From an uncultured Atopobium sp. (GTDB lineage: Bacteria; Actinomycetota; Coriobacteriia; Coriobacteriales; Atopobiaceae): 64,000 nucleotides of DNA. The stretch spans positions 1 through 64,000 of the forward strand of contig CAKAPG010000003.1 in the NCBI GenBank assembly GCA_916715765.1. The letters are read 5' to 3'. The notes under the pieces were generated by a model, which saw only the letters and a list, made by a program, of their open reading frames with translations, searched no databases and had not been told where the DNA came from. The position numbers and the translations under genes were made by a program. Every line of letters begins with the position of its first letter. Position 1 is the first letter of the stretch. Positions 43,043 to 51,461 of the stretch are shown one piece after another.

Positions 43043-43600
43043 GTGGCTGCAAAGACCTCGCAGCCTGCTGGCAATGCTGACAAAACTGTGCTTACGCATG
43101 TAGAGAACACGCTCGACCCCATCATTTTCCCTGATTCTCGCGTGTTGCTTTTGGGATCAATGCCAAGTCCCAAGTCTCGAGAAATCGGCTTTTACTTTGG
43201 CAACCCTCAGAATAGATTCTGGCGCGTAGTTGCTGCGCTCTATGGCGAGAAACCCCTCAAGTCCATACCTGAAAAGATTGACTTCTGTAAAAGACATCAT
43301 CTTGCCCTTTGTGATGTGCTTAAGGCTTGTGATATTAAGGGCGCAAGCGACGCTTCTATTGCAAATCCGGTTCCGCACAACATTGGTGCTCTTATTCAAG
43401 ATTCATCAATCTGTGCCATTTTTACGCTTGGTGGGACGGCAACAAAATTTTATAAGCGCCACACTGAGCAACAAACTGGTATTTCTGCACGTCAACTGCC
43501 CTCTACAAGTCCTGCTAATGCACGTATGTCAGTTGATGATTTAGCGGAAGAATTTTCCATTATCAAAAAATTTACCAATTGTGAGTTGACAATATCCTAG
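43043..43600 (+). CDS. DNA-deoxyinosine glycosylase (UDG superfamily)
   Basis: A 185-residue uracil-DNA glycosylase superfamily protein that excises deaminated bases such as hypoxanthine. The pattern LLLGSMPSPKSREIGFYFGN followed by PQNRFWRVV is typical, and LPSTSPANA is the second active-site loop. The start is GTG 43043, two bases after the preceding stop. Its substrate range cannot be told from the sequence. Confidence 0.83.
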   Translation: MAAKTSQPAGNADKTVLTHVENTLDPIIFPDSRVLLLGSMPSPKSREIGFYFGNPQNRFWRVVAALYGEKPLKSIPEKIDFCKRHHLALCDVLKACDIKGASDASIANPVPHNIGALIQDSSICAIFTLGGTATKFYKRHTEQQTGISARQLPSTSPANARMSVDDLAEEFSIIKKFTNCELTIS

Positions 43601-43766
43601 TTGCGGCTAGGATTATACGCATGCGAATTATGGCTACGACATACACTGCACTTTGTGCATGCACCGCGATGTGTCTGGTGCCCGGGTCACATACGACCAG
43701 GGTGTAATTGTCGCTGAGCAAAATTTTCCTGGTATAGACTCGGGCGTAAAGCTATTTTGTAACTCT

Positions 43767-43784
43767 TGTGTGAGTATTCACACA
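43767..43784. promoter_or_regulatory. Palindromic site before the second amino-acid ABC operon
   Basis: TGTGTGA-GTAT-TCACACA is a perfect 18-bp palindrome 20 bp before the permease start. It could be a repressor operator or a small hairpin in the leader. The rest of 43601-43804 contains CTGGT/ACCAG and ATGTG/CACAT arms but no known riboswitch. Confidence 0.5.
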
Positions 43785-43804
43785 TCCCGAGAGGATTTAT
43801 TCGC

Positions 43805-44458
43805 ATGGACTGGAGCTTCATAGGGGAACACCTCCCGCTGTATGCAGAAGCTGCAAAAATAACGCTTACTATCTCTTTCTTTGGAGTTATCTTCTCGCTT
43901 ATCGTTGGTTTGATAAGTGCTCAGATTTCGCTGACAAAAATTCCTGTTTTGAGTCAGCTTAATGCCGTTTATGTTGAGCTTTCCAGAGGAACTCCCCTGC
44001 TTATTCAGCTGTTTCTTATCTACTTTGGACTGACTAAAGTTGGTCTCAAAATGGATGCAGAGGTAGCTGCTGTTGTGGGTTTAACGTTTCTTGGTGGCTC
44101 CTATATGGCAGAAGTGTTTCGCGCAGGCTTTGAATCAGTTGCAGCCATTCAGTTTGAATCTGCACAGGTTTTGGGCCTCTCAAAGGTTCAAGCACTCCAG
44201 CATGTAATTCTTCCACAGGCACTTTCTGTAGCAATTCCAGGCCTTGTTGCTAACGTCATTTTCTTGATTAAGGAATCTTCCGTTGTTTCCGGTATTGCCC
44301 TTGCAGATTTGATGTATGTAACCAAAGACATTATTGGCATGCAATACGACACTACAGAAGCGCTCTTTATGCTGGTAGTTGCCTATGTGATTATCCTTGT
44401 TCCTATTTCTTTGTTTGGCAGCTGGCTGGAGAGGAGGCTTGACTATGCCCGTCGATAA
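43805..44458 (+). CDS. Amino-acid ABC permease 1
   Basis: HisM/GlnP-type permease of 217 residues with about five membrane helices. The EAA-like loop is FESAQVLGLSKVQALQHVIL. ATG 43805 has GAGAGGA upstream; a longer reading from 43766 is rejected. It overlaps the next permease by 14 bp. With it, an ATPase and a binding protein, it makes a complete polar amino-acid importer. Confidence 0.91.
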   Translation: MDWSFIGEHLPLYAEAAKITLTISFFGVIFSLIVGLISAQISLTKIPVLSQLNAVYVELSRGTPLLIQLFLIYFGLTKVGLKMDAEVAAVVGLTFLGGSYMAEVFRAGFESVAAIQFESAQVLGLSKVQALQHVILPQALSVAIPGLVANVIFLIKESSVVSGIALADLMYVTKDIIGMQYDTTEALFMLVVAYVIILVPISLFGSWLERRLDYARR

Positions 44459-45122
44459 CATTTTGCTGCAGGAAGGAGTGATAACGCGCCTTCTTGGAGG
44501 TCTCGCAACAACGGTGCATATTGGCCTTATCTCCGTGGCGCTTTCTATTCCTCTTGGTGTTCTCGTTGGACTTTTTATGACATCCAACAACAAGGTTGTT
44601 CGCACAATTCTTCGTGTTTACCTTGAGATTGTTCGTGTTATGCCTCAGCTAGTGCTGCTCTTTGTGGTGTTTTTTGGTACTTCTGAATGGTTTGATGTCA
44701 ACTTTGATGGTATTGAAGCTTCAATTGTGGTCTTTACCTTCTGGGGAGCAGCTGAGCTTGGAGACCTGGTACGAGGGTCATTAGAGTCAATTCCAGCATC
44801 TCAGTATGACGGTGCGTTTGTACTTGGCCTTTCTCGCCAGCAAACGTTCTTTAAGGTCATCCTGCCCCAGGCCTTTAGGCGTCTTTTGCCCCCAGCCATC
44901 AATCTGATTACGCGCATGATTAAGACAACGGCGCTTTGTAATTTGATTAGTGTGGTTGAGCTGCTCAGGGTTGGTAGCCAGATTGCTGATTTTTATCGCT
45001 TCAAGTTCCCAACCGACGGAGCACTTTGGATCTATGGAGCTATTTTCTTCCTGTATTTTGCCGCCTGCTTCCCACTTTCGTATCTTTCACGCAGGCTTGA
45101 GAGGAGCGCCTCACATGAGTAA
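44445..45122 (+). CDS. Amino-acid ABC permease 2
   Basis: Second permease of the importer (225 aa), with the EAA loop SQYDGAFVLGLSRQQTFFKV and a Pro-rich LPPAINLITRMIKTTALC. GAGGAGG precedes ATG 44445. It overlaps both neighbours, so the three transport genes are translationally coupled. Confidence 0.91.
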   Translation: MPVDNILLQEGVITRLLGGLATTVHIGLISVALSIPLGVLVGLFMTSNNKVVRTILRVYLEIVRVMPQLVLLFVVFFGTSEWFDVNFDGIEASIVVFTFWGAAELGDLVRGSLESIPASQYDGAFVLGLSRQQTFFKVILPQAFRRLLPPAINLITRMIKTTALCNLISVVELLRVGSQIADFYRFKFPTDGALWIYGAIFFLYFAACFPLSYLSRRLERSASHE

Positions 45123-45870
45123 CACCGTTTTAGCAGTTAAGGACCTCACTAAGGTATATCCCTCAAGCGAGAAACCCGTGCTTGATAAGATCTCGCTCTC
45201 CATCAATAAAGGTGAGGTAGTTGTGGTGTTGGGACCTTCCGGTTGCGGTAAGTCTACGCTACTTCGCGCTATTGTTGGCTTGGAAGACATCCAAGGGGGA
45301 GAGGTACTTCTCCACAATCAGGTAATTTCTGGTCAGAAGAGGGAAAGCGCTGCAACAGGCATTGGAATGGTTTTTCAAAGCTATGATCTGTTCCCCAACA
45401 TGACGGTTTTGAAAAACGTAACTCTGGCTCCTCTGGTAGTGCAGAAGCGCTCAGAGGATGAGGTTTTGGCACAGGCAGAAGAGCTGCTTCGTCGAGTAGG
45501 ACTGTGGGAGAAGAAAGACGCTTATCCATCAGCACTTTCTGGTGGTCAAAAGCAGCGCGTGGCAATTGTTCGTGCTTTGATGACTAACCCTGAAGTTCTT
45601 TTGCTGGACGAGATTACTGCAGCTCTTGACCCTGAGATGGTTCATGAGGTTTTGCAGGTAGTTATGGAGCTAGCAGAGCAGGGAATGACCATGCTGGTGG
45701 TAACTCACGAGATGCGCTTTGCTCAAGCAGTTGCTGATCGAGTCATCTTGATTGATCAGGGACACATCGTAGAAGAGTCGTCCGATGCACAAGAGTTTTT
45801 CTCGGCACCTAAAACAGAAAGGGCGCAAGAGTTTTTGCGTACCTTTGAGTTTGAACGTGTGCATAAGTAA
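45115..45870 (+). CDS. Amino-acid ABC transporter ATPase 2
   Basis: A 251-residue ATPase with Walker A GPSGCGKSTL, Q-loop in VFQSYDLFPN, signature ALSGGQKQRVAIVR, Walker B VLLLDEITAALDPE (Ile where most have Pro) and switch His in VVTHEMRFAQ. It overlaps permease 2 by 8 bp, with GAGAGGAG upstream. It energises the importer at 43.8-46.8 kb. Confidence 0.93.
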   Translation: MSNTVLAVKDLTKVYPSSEKPVLDKISLSINKGEVVVVLGPSGCGKSTLLRAIVGLEDIQGGEVLLHNQVISGQKRESAATGIGMVFQSYDLFPNMTVLKNVTLAPLVVQKRSEDEVLAQAEELLRRVGLWEKKDAYPSALSGGQKQRVAIVRALMTNPEVLLLDEITAALDPEMVHEVLQVVMELAEQGMTMLVVTHEMRFAQAVADRVILIDQGHIVEESSDAQEFFSAPKTERAQEFLRTFEFERVHK

Positions 45871-45928
45871 ACAACATGTTTTTGCACGTAGATGATGTAG
45901 TAATTGATACAACTTGTTAGGATTTGAA

Positions 45929-46825
45929 ATGAACTTCTTTGAAAATACTTCCACTTCTCTTTCTCGCCGTGCTTTCCTTGGTGCAAGCGCACTTTCTGCT
46001 GCAGCTCTTCTGGCAGCTTGCAAGAAAAAGGATTCTGACGGAGCTCAGGGTGGATCTTCTGATACAGACTCAAAGTTTAGAACCCTTGATGACATCAAGA
46101 AGGCAGGCACGGTAAATATCGGTGTCTTCAGCGATAAAGCTCCTTTTGGTTACGTTGATGCAAACGGTAATTACGCTGGTTACGACATTGTTTTTGCAGA
46201 GCGCCTTGCAAAGGATATGGGCGTCAAGATCAACTACATTGCCACTGACGGACAGAACCGCGTACCTTTCTTGCAGTCCAATAAGGCAGATATTATGCTG
46301 GCAAACTTTACGGTAACCGATGACCGTAAAGAGAAGGTTGATTTCTCTCTGCCATACATGAAGATTAAGCTGGGTGTTGTTTCTCCATCCTCTGCGCCAA
46401 TCACAGACGTTTCTCAGCTTGACGGCAAGAAGCTTATTGTTTCTAAGGGAACCACAGCTGAGGTCTGGTTTGCTAAGAATGCACCTAAGGTTGAGCTGGT
46501 CAAATTTGACAGCTATGCTGATGCGTATAACGCGCTGCTCGACGGCCGCGGCGATGCTTTCTCAACCGATAATACCGAGGTACTTGCGTGGATCAAGTCT
46601 AACCCTGGCTTTGTTGTTGGTATTGATGACCTGGGCGACTCCGATACTATTGCTGCTGCGGTTCACAAGGGCAACTCCTCGGTGTTGGAGTTTATCAACA
46701 ACGAGATTACCGGCCCTCTTGCAGAGGAGAACTTCTTCCACAAGGATTATGAAGAGACCCTTGCTCCAATTTACGGCGACGAGGTAGATCCAAACAACAT
46801 TGTCGTCGAGGGCGGCAAGATCTAA
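45929..46825 (+). CDS. Amino-acid-binding protein with Tat-type lipoprotein signal
   Basis: A family 3 solute-binding protein of 298 residues. The signal has a twin-arginine motif (SLSRRAFLGAS) and a lipobox ending LLAAC (Cys about 31), so it is likely exported folded by Tat and lipid-anchored, unlike the Sec-type binding protein at 28544. The core begins at FRTLDDIKKAGTVNIGVFSD. TAGGA precedes ATG 45929. It is last in its operon and ends at a hairpin (46883-46919). Confidence 0.9.
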   Translation: MNFFENTSTSLSRRAFLGASALSAAALLAACKKKDSDGAQGGSSDTDSKFRTLDDIKKAGTVNIGVFSDKAPFGYVDANGNYAGYDIVFAERLAKDMGVKINYIATDGQNRVPFLQSNKADIMLANFTVTDDRKEKVDFSLPYMKIKLGVVSPSSAPITDVSQLDGKKLIVSKGTTAEVWFAKNAPKVELVKFDSYADAYNALLDGRGDAFSTDNTEVLAWIKSNPGFVVGIDDLGDSDTIAAAVHKGNSSVLEFINNEITGPLAEENFFHKDYEETLAPIYGDEVDPNNIVVEGGKI

Positions 46826-46882
46826 GTTATAGCTCTCAGTTTTACGCGCCGCGTCGTCCTCAACACTCAAATACACCCATTT

Positions 46883-46922
46883 CGCGAGAAGGCCTTGCAG
46901 CTTGTAAGGTCTTCTCGCGTTT
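46883..46922 (+). terminator. Terminator with a TTCTCGCG-containing inverted repeat
   Basis: CGCGAGAAGGCCTT (46883-46896) pairs with AAGGTCTTCTCGCG (46906-46919), a 14-bp stem with one G-T pair, followed by TTTG. Confidence 0.65.
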
Positions 46923-47024
46923 GTAGCCAAATTGTTAATTTGTACAGTACTTTTTAAAAATGATTCTTTGTGCTGATAAAGTAGGTCAACTATTTTTTGA
47001 CCAACCAGGGCAAAGGAGCTGATA

Positions 47025-48020
47025 ATGACAGCTGAGCAGCAAAAGACAACTCGTAAGATTGGCGTCCCCAGGTTCCCTGGCGATATTATGCTTTATCCGC
47101 TTTCTGTGGGCCTACTGCTTCACTCTTTTTTCCCTCAGGTTCTAGAAATTGGTAGTTTTACCACAGCTGTTGCTAAGGGTGCTCCTGCTATTGTTGGCAT
47201 TGTTCTGCTGTTTGTTGGCGCTTCCATTGACCTTAAGACAGTTCCAAAGGTTCTAAAGACTGGTCTGACCATTCTTATCCCTAAGCTTGCTATTGCTATT
47301 GCCTTTGGTCTTTTTGTTGCCAAGTTCATGAACGATAACTTCTTTGGTCTTAATGCACTTTCCATTATTGGTGGCATCACCTTCTGTAATGTTGCCCTGT
47401 ACATTGGTATTACTGCTGAGTATGGAACTCCTGATGAGCAGGGTGCCGCTGCAGTTTTGTCCCTTGTTGCTGGTCCTGCAGTTACTATGATTGCCCTAGG
47501 TGCAGCAGGCGTTGCAGCAATTTCTCCTACCGCGCTGATTGGTACACTGCTTCCTCTGGTTCTTGGTGTTGTTCTTGGTAACCTTAGTCCATTTATTAGG
47601 GGACTTTTGGTTCCTGGTATTAACCCTTGTATTGCTGTTGTTGGTTTTGCGCTTGGTTGCGGTATGAGTGTTGAGAACCTTATTACTGGTGGTCCATCAG
47701 GCATTCTTTTGGCAGTTCTTTGTATCATCACTGGTATTCTTACCATGCTTGTTGAGCGTCTTCTTGGTGGTTCTGGTAAGGCAAGTCTTGCAAGTGCAAC
47801 TATTGCAGGAACTGCAACAACCACTCCTGCTGCGGTTGCTAGTGTTGATCCAACCTATACAGCTCAGGTTGTTGCAAACGCAAACGCTCAGCTTGCAGCT
47901 GCGGTAGTTATTACTGCACTGGTAGCTCCAGCATTTACCGGTTGGCTTGATAAGAAGCTGGCTAAGAAAAATGATGCCAGTGAGGCACAGACTTCAGAAG
48001 AAGGACCTGCTACTGAGTAA
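47025..48020 (+). CDS. 2-keto-3-deoxygluconate permease-family transporter
   Basis: A 331-residue KdgT-type secondary transporter with about ten hydrophobic segments, starting PRFPGDIMLYPLSVGLLLHS, then GASIDLKTVPKVLKTG and ITFCNVALYIGITAEYG. The family imports 2-keto-3-deoxygluconate, a pectin and glucuronate breakdown product, by proton symport. No kdgK, eda or uronate genes are adjacent, so the substrate is uncertain. AAAGGAG precedes the ATG. An inverted-repeat hairpin follows 20 bp after the stop. Confidence 0.88.
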   Translation: MTAEQQKTTRKIGVPRFPGDIMLYPLSVGLLLHSFFPQVLEIGSFTTAVAKGAPAIVGIVLLFVGASIDLKTVPKVLKTGLTILIPKLAIAIAFGLFVAKFMNDNFFGLNALSIIGGITFCNVALYIGITAEYGTPDEQGAAAVLSLVAGPAVTMIALGAAGVAAISPTALIGTLLPLVLGVVLGNLSPFIRGLLVPGINPCIAVVGFALGCGMSVENLITGGPSGILLAVLCIITGILTMLVERLLGGSGKASLASATIAGTATTTPAAVASVDPTYTAQVVANANAQLAAAVVITALVAPAFTGWLDKKLAKKNDASEAQTSEEGPATE

Positions 48021-48040
48021 TTAAGTAGGCTTTATATAAT

Positions 48041-48096
48041 GCATATGAACTGCCTCCCATTTCTTATGTCCAAGAAATGGGAGGCAGTTCATATGC
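48041..48096. repeat. Hairpin repeat, copy 2 (25-bp perfect stem)
   Basis: Arms 48041-48065 and 48072-48096 pair perfectly around the 6-nt loop ATGTCC. It shares the TGAACTG...CAGTTCA core with copies 1 and 3 but has its own flanks (GCATA/TATGC). It may also act as a terminator for the KdgT-type gene. Confidence 0.9.
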
Positions 48097-48418
48097 GGGT
48101 GATTATGATTCTGCAGCGTGTTAGCGTCGGCTTTTAGGCCTGGCGCACAAAATAGCGCAGCTTTGGTAGGTTTTGCTGAAGAATTGACATGTTCCTAATC
48201 AAGATAGCCAGGCAGCTAGGCGGTCGCACTACCCGATATGCATCTTTATGCATAAACTTCATCTAATATGCTTAAATATGAATAGACTTATATAAGAAAT
48301 TTAACTATCGATAAATTCTGTATCTTCGGAACACACCTAAGTAAGATATTCTGCTCAGATGCGGGCATTTTACACATCTAATAAAGATAATCTGCATGAT
48401 TAAGGTATTTTCAGCGTC
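48097..48418. other. Gene-free stretch in the repeat-rich gap
   Basis: No credible ORF. It contains ACACACCTAAG plus TAAGATATTCTG (48331-48353), the inverted match of 48437-48459, a shorter AAGATAATCTGCATG word near 48385, and otherwise AT-rich sequence. Confidence 0.5.
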
Positions 48419-48459
48419 ATGTATACGTCTTTTTGACAGATTATCTGACTTAGGTGTGT
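48331..48459. repeat. Element with 23-bp terminal inverted repeats
   Basis: 48331-48353 and 48437-48459 are reverse complements with 21 of 23 positions matching. They enclose 83 bp, and the right arm is part of the 90-bp interspersed repeat. Size and ends suggest a miniature inverted-repeat element without coding capacity. Confidence 0.6.
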
Positions 48460-48508
48460 TTTGAACTGCCTCCTATTTCTCGTGTCTAAGAAATGGGAGG
48501 CAGTTCAC
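48419..48508. repeat. Interspersed repeat with hairpin, copy 3
   Basis: 87 of 90 positions match copy 1 at 1-90. In the stem the left-arm change C to T still pairs as G-U in RNA, and the loop differs by one base. Confidence 0.88.
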
Positions 48509-48530
48509 AGAAGAGGGTTTTATTCACCGG

Positions 48531-48812
48531 TTAAAGAAAATAAATGATGTGGCTTATCTCGAATATAAGCGCAAGTATGAGGAAAACTAAGAACAAAATT
48601 CTTACCCCTTTTTTGATACCGCTTTTAAAAAAGACATAAAAATCGATAACCTCAGTCAGAATTAATACTAGAAAAAATAGTAATGGTGGAATAAGTCCCT
48701 GTTTCCACAGTAGCCGCATTCCCTGATAAGCCAGAAAACTGACCAATATTACAATACGAACTGTTTTTCTAGAAATCGGTTCTGAAAAATTAAAAATCTT
48801 CTCACCAAACAT
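48531..48812 (-). CDS. Small three-TM membrane protein
   Basis: Not recognised. It has 93 residues with about three hydrophobic segments (VRIVILVSFLAYQ; PPLLFFLVLILTEVIDFYVF; VRILFLVFLILALIFEI) joined by short basic loops. GGGAGG precedes the ATG by 7 nt. It is AT-rich and lies between a repeat cluster and a divergent esterase gene, so it may be part of acquired DNA. No Cys or charged motif suggests a function. Confidence 0.65.
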   Translation of the reverse strand: MFGEKIFNFSEPISRKTVRIVILVSFLAYQGMRLLWKQGLIPPLLFFLVLILTEVIDFYVFFKSGIKKGVRILFLVFLILALIFEISHIIYFL

Positions 48813-48929
48813 ATCTGTTGCCTCCCTATGGACAACAAGAGCAGTTTATTTGTTGCTAAAGATTGTAATACTGTCTATTAACCTCGTAGTATATAACTAT
48901 AGTAATTTAACTTGTGATTGGAGGTGCGT

Positions 48930-50018
48930 ATGGAAGTGGGAGAGTGGAGCATTAGTTCTCCAGCATCTAAGTTTTTACTTGGTGCACCATGGTCAGAAAA
49001 GCTTGCTCACGGATGGGTTCATCCGCTGCGCATCTCTCCCAATCAGCTTAGAGTTATTGGCTCTTGCTCTTCTTGGCACCCCGGTCTTTTTAAACAGATG
49101 GCAGCGTGCACTTCAGATATTCAAGTTGCTTTTACCACGGACAGCTCAGAAGTGGCTCTTGATTTAAAAATTGATGAACTTCCTAAGGGGTCCTTGTCTG
49201 TTTTACAGTTACTTAAAGCTGGGTATCTTAAAAAGCTCAGCTCTGTATTTGTGACGGTTGACGGTAAACCTTACAAGAACTTCTCGCTGGATGATGCAGG
49301 TGAACAGACACTTTCTATTCATCTAGAAACAGAAACCTCTGAAGATGACCTTGCTAGGCTTCCAGGCTTTAATGACACGCATCACGTGAGTGTTTACTTG
49401 CCCTGTTTGCAAAGCGACTCCGTTAAAAATCTCCGTGGCAATGGCACGTTTTTCTCGCCCGATGAGCCTAAGAAAAAACTAGTGGTGTTTGGCGATTCTA
49501 TTGCGCAGGGTTTTGTTGTGGAACGCCCAGACAAAACTTGGCCGCGCTGTCTTGCTAAGCGCATGAAGCTTGAGGTGGTTAACCAGGGAATTGGTGGACA
49601 AGTTTTTCAGCCTGGCTCGTATACGTTCATTGAGGATGTTTCTTTAGTTGTTGTTGCACTTGGAGCAAATTATCGCTATGAGAAATGCGCAAAGTCGCAG
49701 GTAACATACGATATTCAAAATTCACTCTGGCAGATCTCTCAGATGTATGCGGATACTCGTGTGGTGGTTCTGACGCCCACCCCTTATTTTGAGGATACGT
49801 ATCCCACACACCCTTATTCTTGTTTTGCCGAGGTTCCTCAAATAATTGAAGAAGCTGCTGGTAGATTTGGTTTGCAGTGCATTTCTGGAGAAAAGCTGCT
49901 GCCGCAGGAAAAGAAGTATTTTGCTGACGATGTGCATCCAAATTCTAAGGGTGCGGCATTTTTAGCAAAAAATCTGTTTGAAGCCTTAAAACAGCCAGTT
50001 CAGGATAGTCTTTTTTAG
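48930..50018 (+). CDS. SGNH/GDSL-family esterase
   Basis: A 362-residue hydrolase without a signal peptide. An N-terminal beta-rich domain (about 1-160) precedes the SGNH domain: block I VVFGDSIAQGF (Ser), GIGGQVFQPGS (Gly), VVALGANYRYE (Asn) and DDVHPNSKGAA (Asp and His). This two-domain form matches SGNH esterases with a GxDLY-type N-terminal region. It probably removes acetyl or acyl groups from carbohydrates. GGAGG precedes ATG 48930; the upstream TTG is rejected. Confidence 0.85.
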   Translation: MEVGEWSISSPASKFLLGAPWSEKLAHGWVHPLRISPNQLRVIGSCSSWHPGLFKQMAACTSDIQVAFTTDSSEVALDLKIDELPKGSLSVLQLLKAGYLKKLSSVFVTVDGKPYKNFSLDDAGEQTLSIHLETETSEDDLARLPGFNDTHHVSVYLPCLQSDSVKNLRGNGTFFSPDEPKKKLVVFGDSIAQGFVVERPDKTWPRCLAKRMKLEVVNQGIGGQVFQPGSYTFIEDVSLVVVALGANYRYEKCAKSQVTYDIQNSLWQISQMYADTRVVVLTPTPYFEDTYPTHPYSCFAEVPQIIEEAAGRFGLQCISGEKLLPQEKKYFADDVHPNSKGAAFLAKNLFEALKQPVQDSLF

Positions 50019-50071
50019 ACGCTAGGCTTTCTCAAAAGTTCTTCAGAAGCTCTCTCAAAATTCAACACGAG

Positions 50072-50097
50072 TTTTTGTCCGGTGAAACTTCTACACT
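50072..50097 (+). promoter_or_regulatory. dgt promoter region with the shared 12-mer
   Basis: TTTTTGTCCGGT (50072-50083), 8 bp, TACACT (50092-50097). The spacing is identical to the element upstream of htrA. Confidence 0.5.
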
Positions 50098-50127
50098 AGA
50101 GGTGAAAAACATCTAGAGAGGATACAC

Positions 50128-51369
50128 ATGAACATAACTAATCCTTTTGCACCTCATATGACTGGACAACTTTCAGAAGAAACTCAGGCCCTTGTGGCTG
50201 AGCAAATAGCCAAGGGCACCTTAAGTCCTTACGCGTGCAAAAATGAAGACATCATTCGCCGAGATTCCGCCCATGATCAGGCAACGCTTTTGCGTCCCGC
50301 TTTTATGCGAGATGTCGAGAAAATCATGCATACTCCTGCATATAACAGGCTAAACGGCAAAACACAGGTTTTCTCGTTTCGTGCGCATGATGATATTACG
50401 CGACGCGGCCTTCATGAGCAGCTTGTTTGTAGAGTTGCTAAAGATATTGGCCGTGCACTTGGCCTTAACCTTGATTTGATCGAAGCAATAGCTCTTGGTC
50501 ATGACGTGGGCCATACTCCTTTTGGTCATGCGGGGGAGTATTTCCTCAATGATATTTATCACGAGCAAACGGGACGTTGGTTTTTCCACAACGTACAAAG
50601 TGTGCGTGTGCTTGATGGTCTTTATGCAAGAAACCTTTCTTTGCAGACGCTTGATGGAGTAATTTGCCATAACGGTGAGTTTGAACAGCAGATACTTCAA
50701 ATGAGTGAACTTTCAACTTTTGATGAGTTTGACAAGGTGGTAGAAGATTGCTGGGAGAGAGGTCCTCAGGCTATTGCTCACCTGCGTCCTATGACGCTTG
50801 AGGGCTGTGTTATGCGCATCTCTGACATTATTGCGTATGTTGGAAAAGATAGACAGGATGCGCTTCGTGCTGGCGTTGCCACAGAAGAAACGTTTGATGA
50901 TGGCCTTGGTGGCGCCTATAACGCATGGGCCACCTCTGCTTTTGTTGCAGATATTGTTCAGAACAGCTTTGGTAAGCCTCAGATTTCTCTTTCTGAAGAG
51001 GCATTTAAAGAGATGAAACGAGCAAAGCGCGAGAATTACCAGAAGATTTATGGCGCATCAGAAGCCAATGGCGATTTCTCTGAAGACATTAAACACCTGT
51101 TTGAGAAGCTGTACGAGTACGAGCTGTCTGTACTTAAATCTGGAGATCAGAGCCTTGCAATCTTTAAGCATCATATTGAGCCGGTGAGTAGGCACCTTTC
51201 TAGGTACGGTCATACGTATGACTGGAAGAGCGATGTACATCGCACTGTTGTTGATTTTATTTCCGCAATGACCGATGACTACTTTGTGGCTACCTGTGAA
51301 GCACTCTTTCCAGAAGCCCAGGAGCTCTTTCCAAAGAGAAGTTACTTTGCAGAAGGGGTACGTGCGTAA
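50128..51369 (+). CDS. dgt: dGTP triphosphohydrolase-like HD protein
   Basis: A 413-residue HD-domain protein that hydrolyses dNTPs to nucleosides and triphosphate. Metal residues are in RRGLHEQLVCRVAKD (His), AIALGHDVGHTPFGHAGE (His-Asp), ICHNGEFEQQ (His) and ISDIIAYVGKD (Asp). It fits the dGTPase-like group. GAGAGGA precedes the ATG. It is followed by rarA, linking nucleotide pool control with replication repair. Confidence 0.9.
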   Translation: MNITNPFAPHMTGQLSEETQALVAEQIAKGTLSPYACKNEDIIRRDSAHDQATLLRPAFMRDVEKIMHTPAYNRLNGKTQVFSFRAHDDITRRGLHEQLVCRVAKDIGRALGLNLDLIEAIALGHDVGHTPFGHAGEYFLNDIYHEQTGRWFFHNVQSVRVLDGLYARNLSLQTLDGVICHNGEFEQQILQMSELSTFDEFDKVVEDCWERGPQAIAHLRPMTLEGCVMRISDIIAYVGKDRQDALRAGVATEETFDDGLGGAYNAWATSAFVADIVQNSFGKPQISLSEEAFKEMKRAKRENYQKIYGASEANGDFSEDIKHLFEKLYEYELSVLKSGDQSLAIFKHHIEPVSRHLSRYGHTYDWKSDVHRTVVDFISAMTDDYFVATCEALFPEAQELFPKRSYFAEGVRA

Positions 51370-51461
51370 GACTGGGGTCGGTCAAAGTGCAATAGTTGGG
51401 CCACTTAAAGAGCATTTGTGTTGAGCGGGTTTCTCGCCAAGCTTTTATGTTTGAGACGGGG

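Noticed and set aside
209..48163. Short word GCGCAGCTT near 209, 5784 and 48155
   Set aside because: Three copies of a 9-mer past gene ends are too few to claim a function from this window alone.
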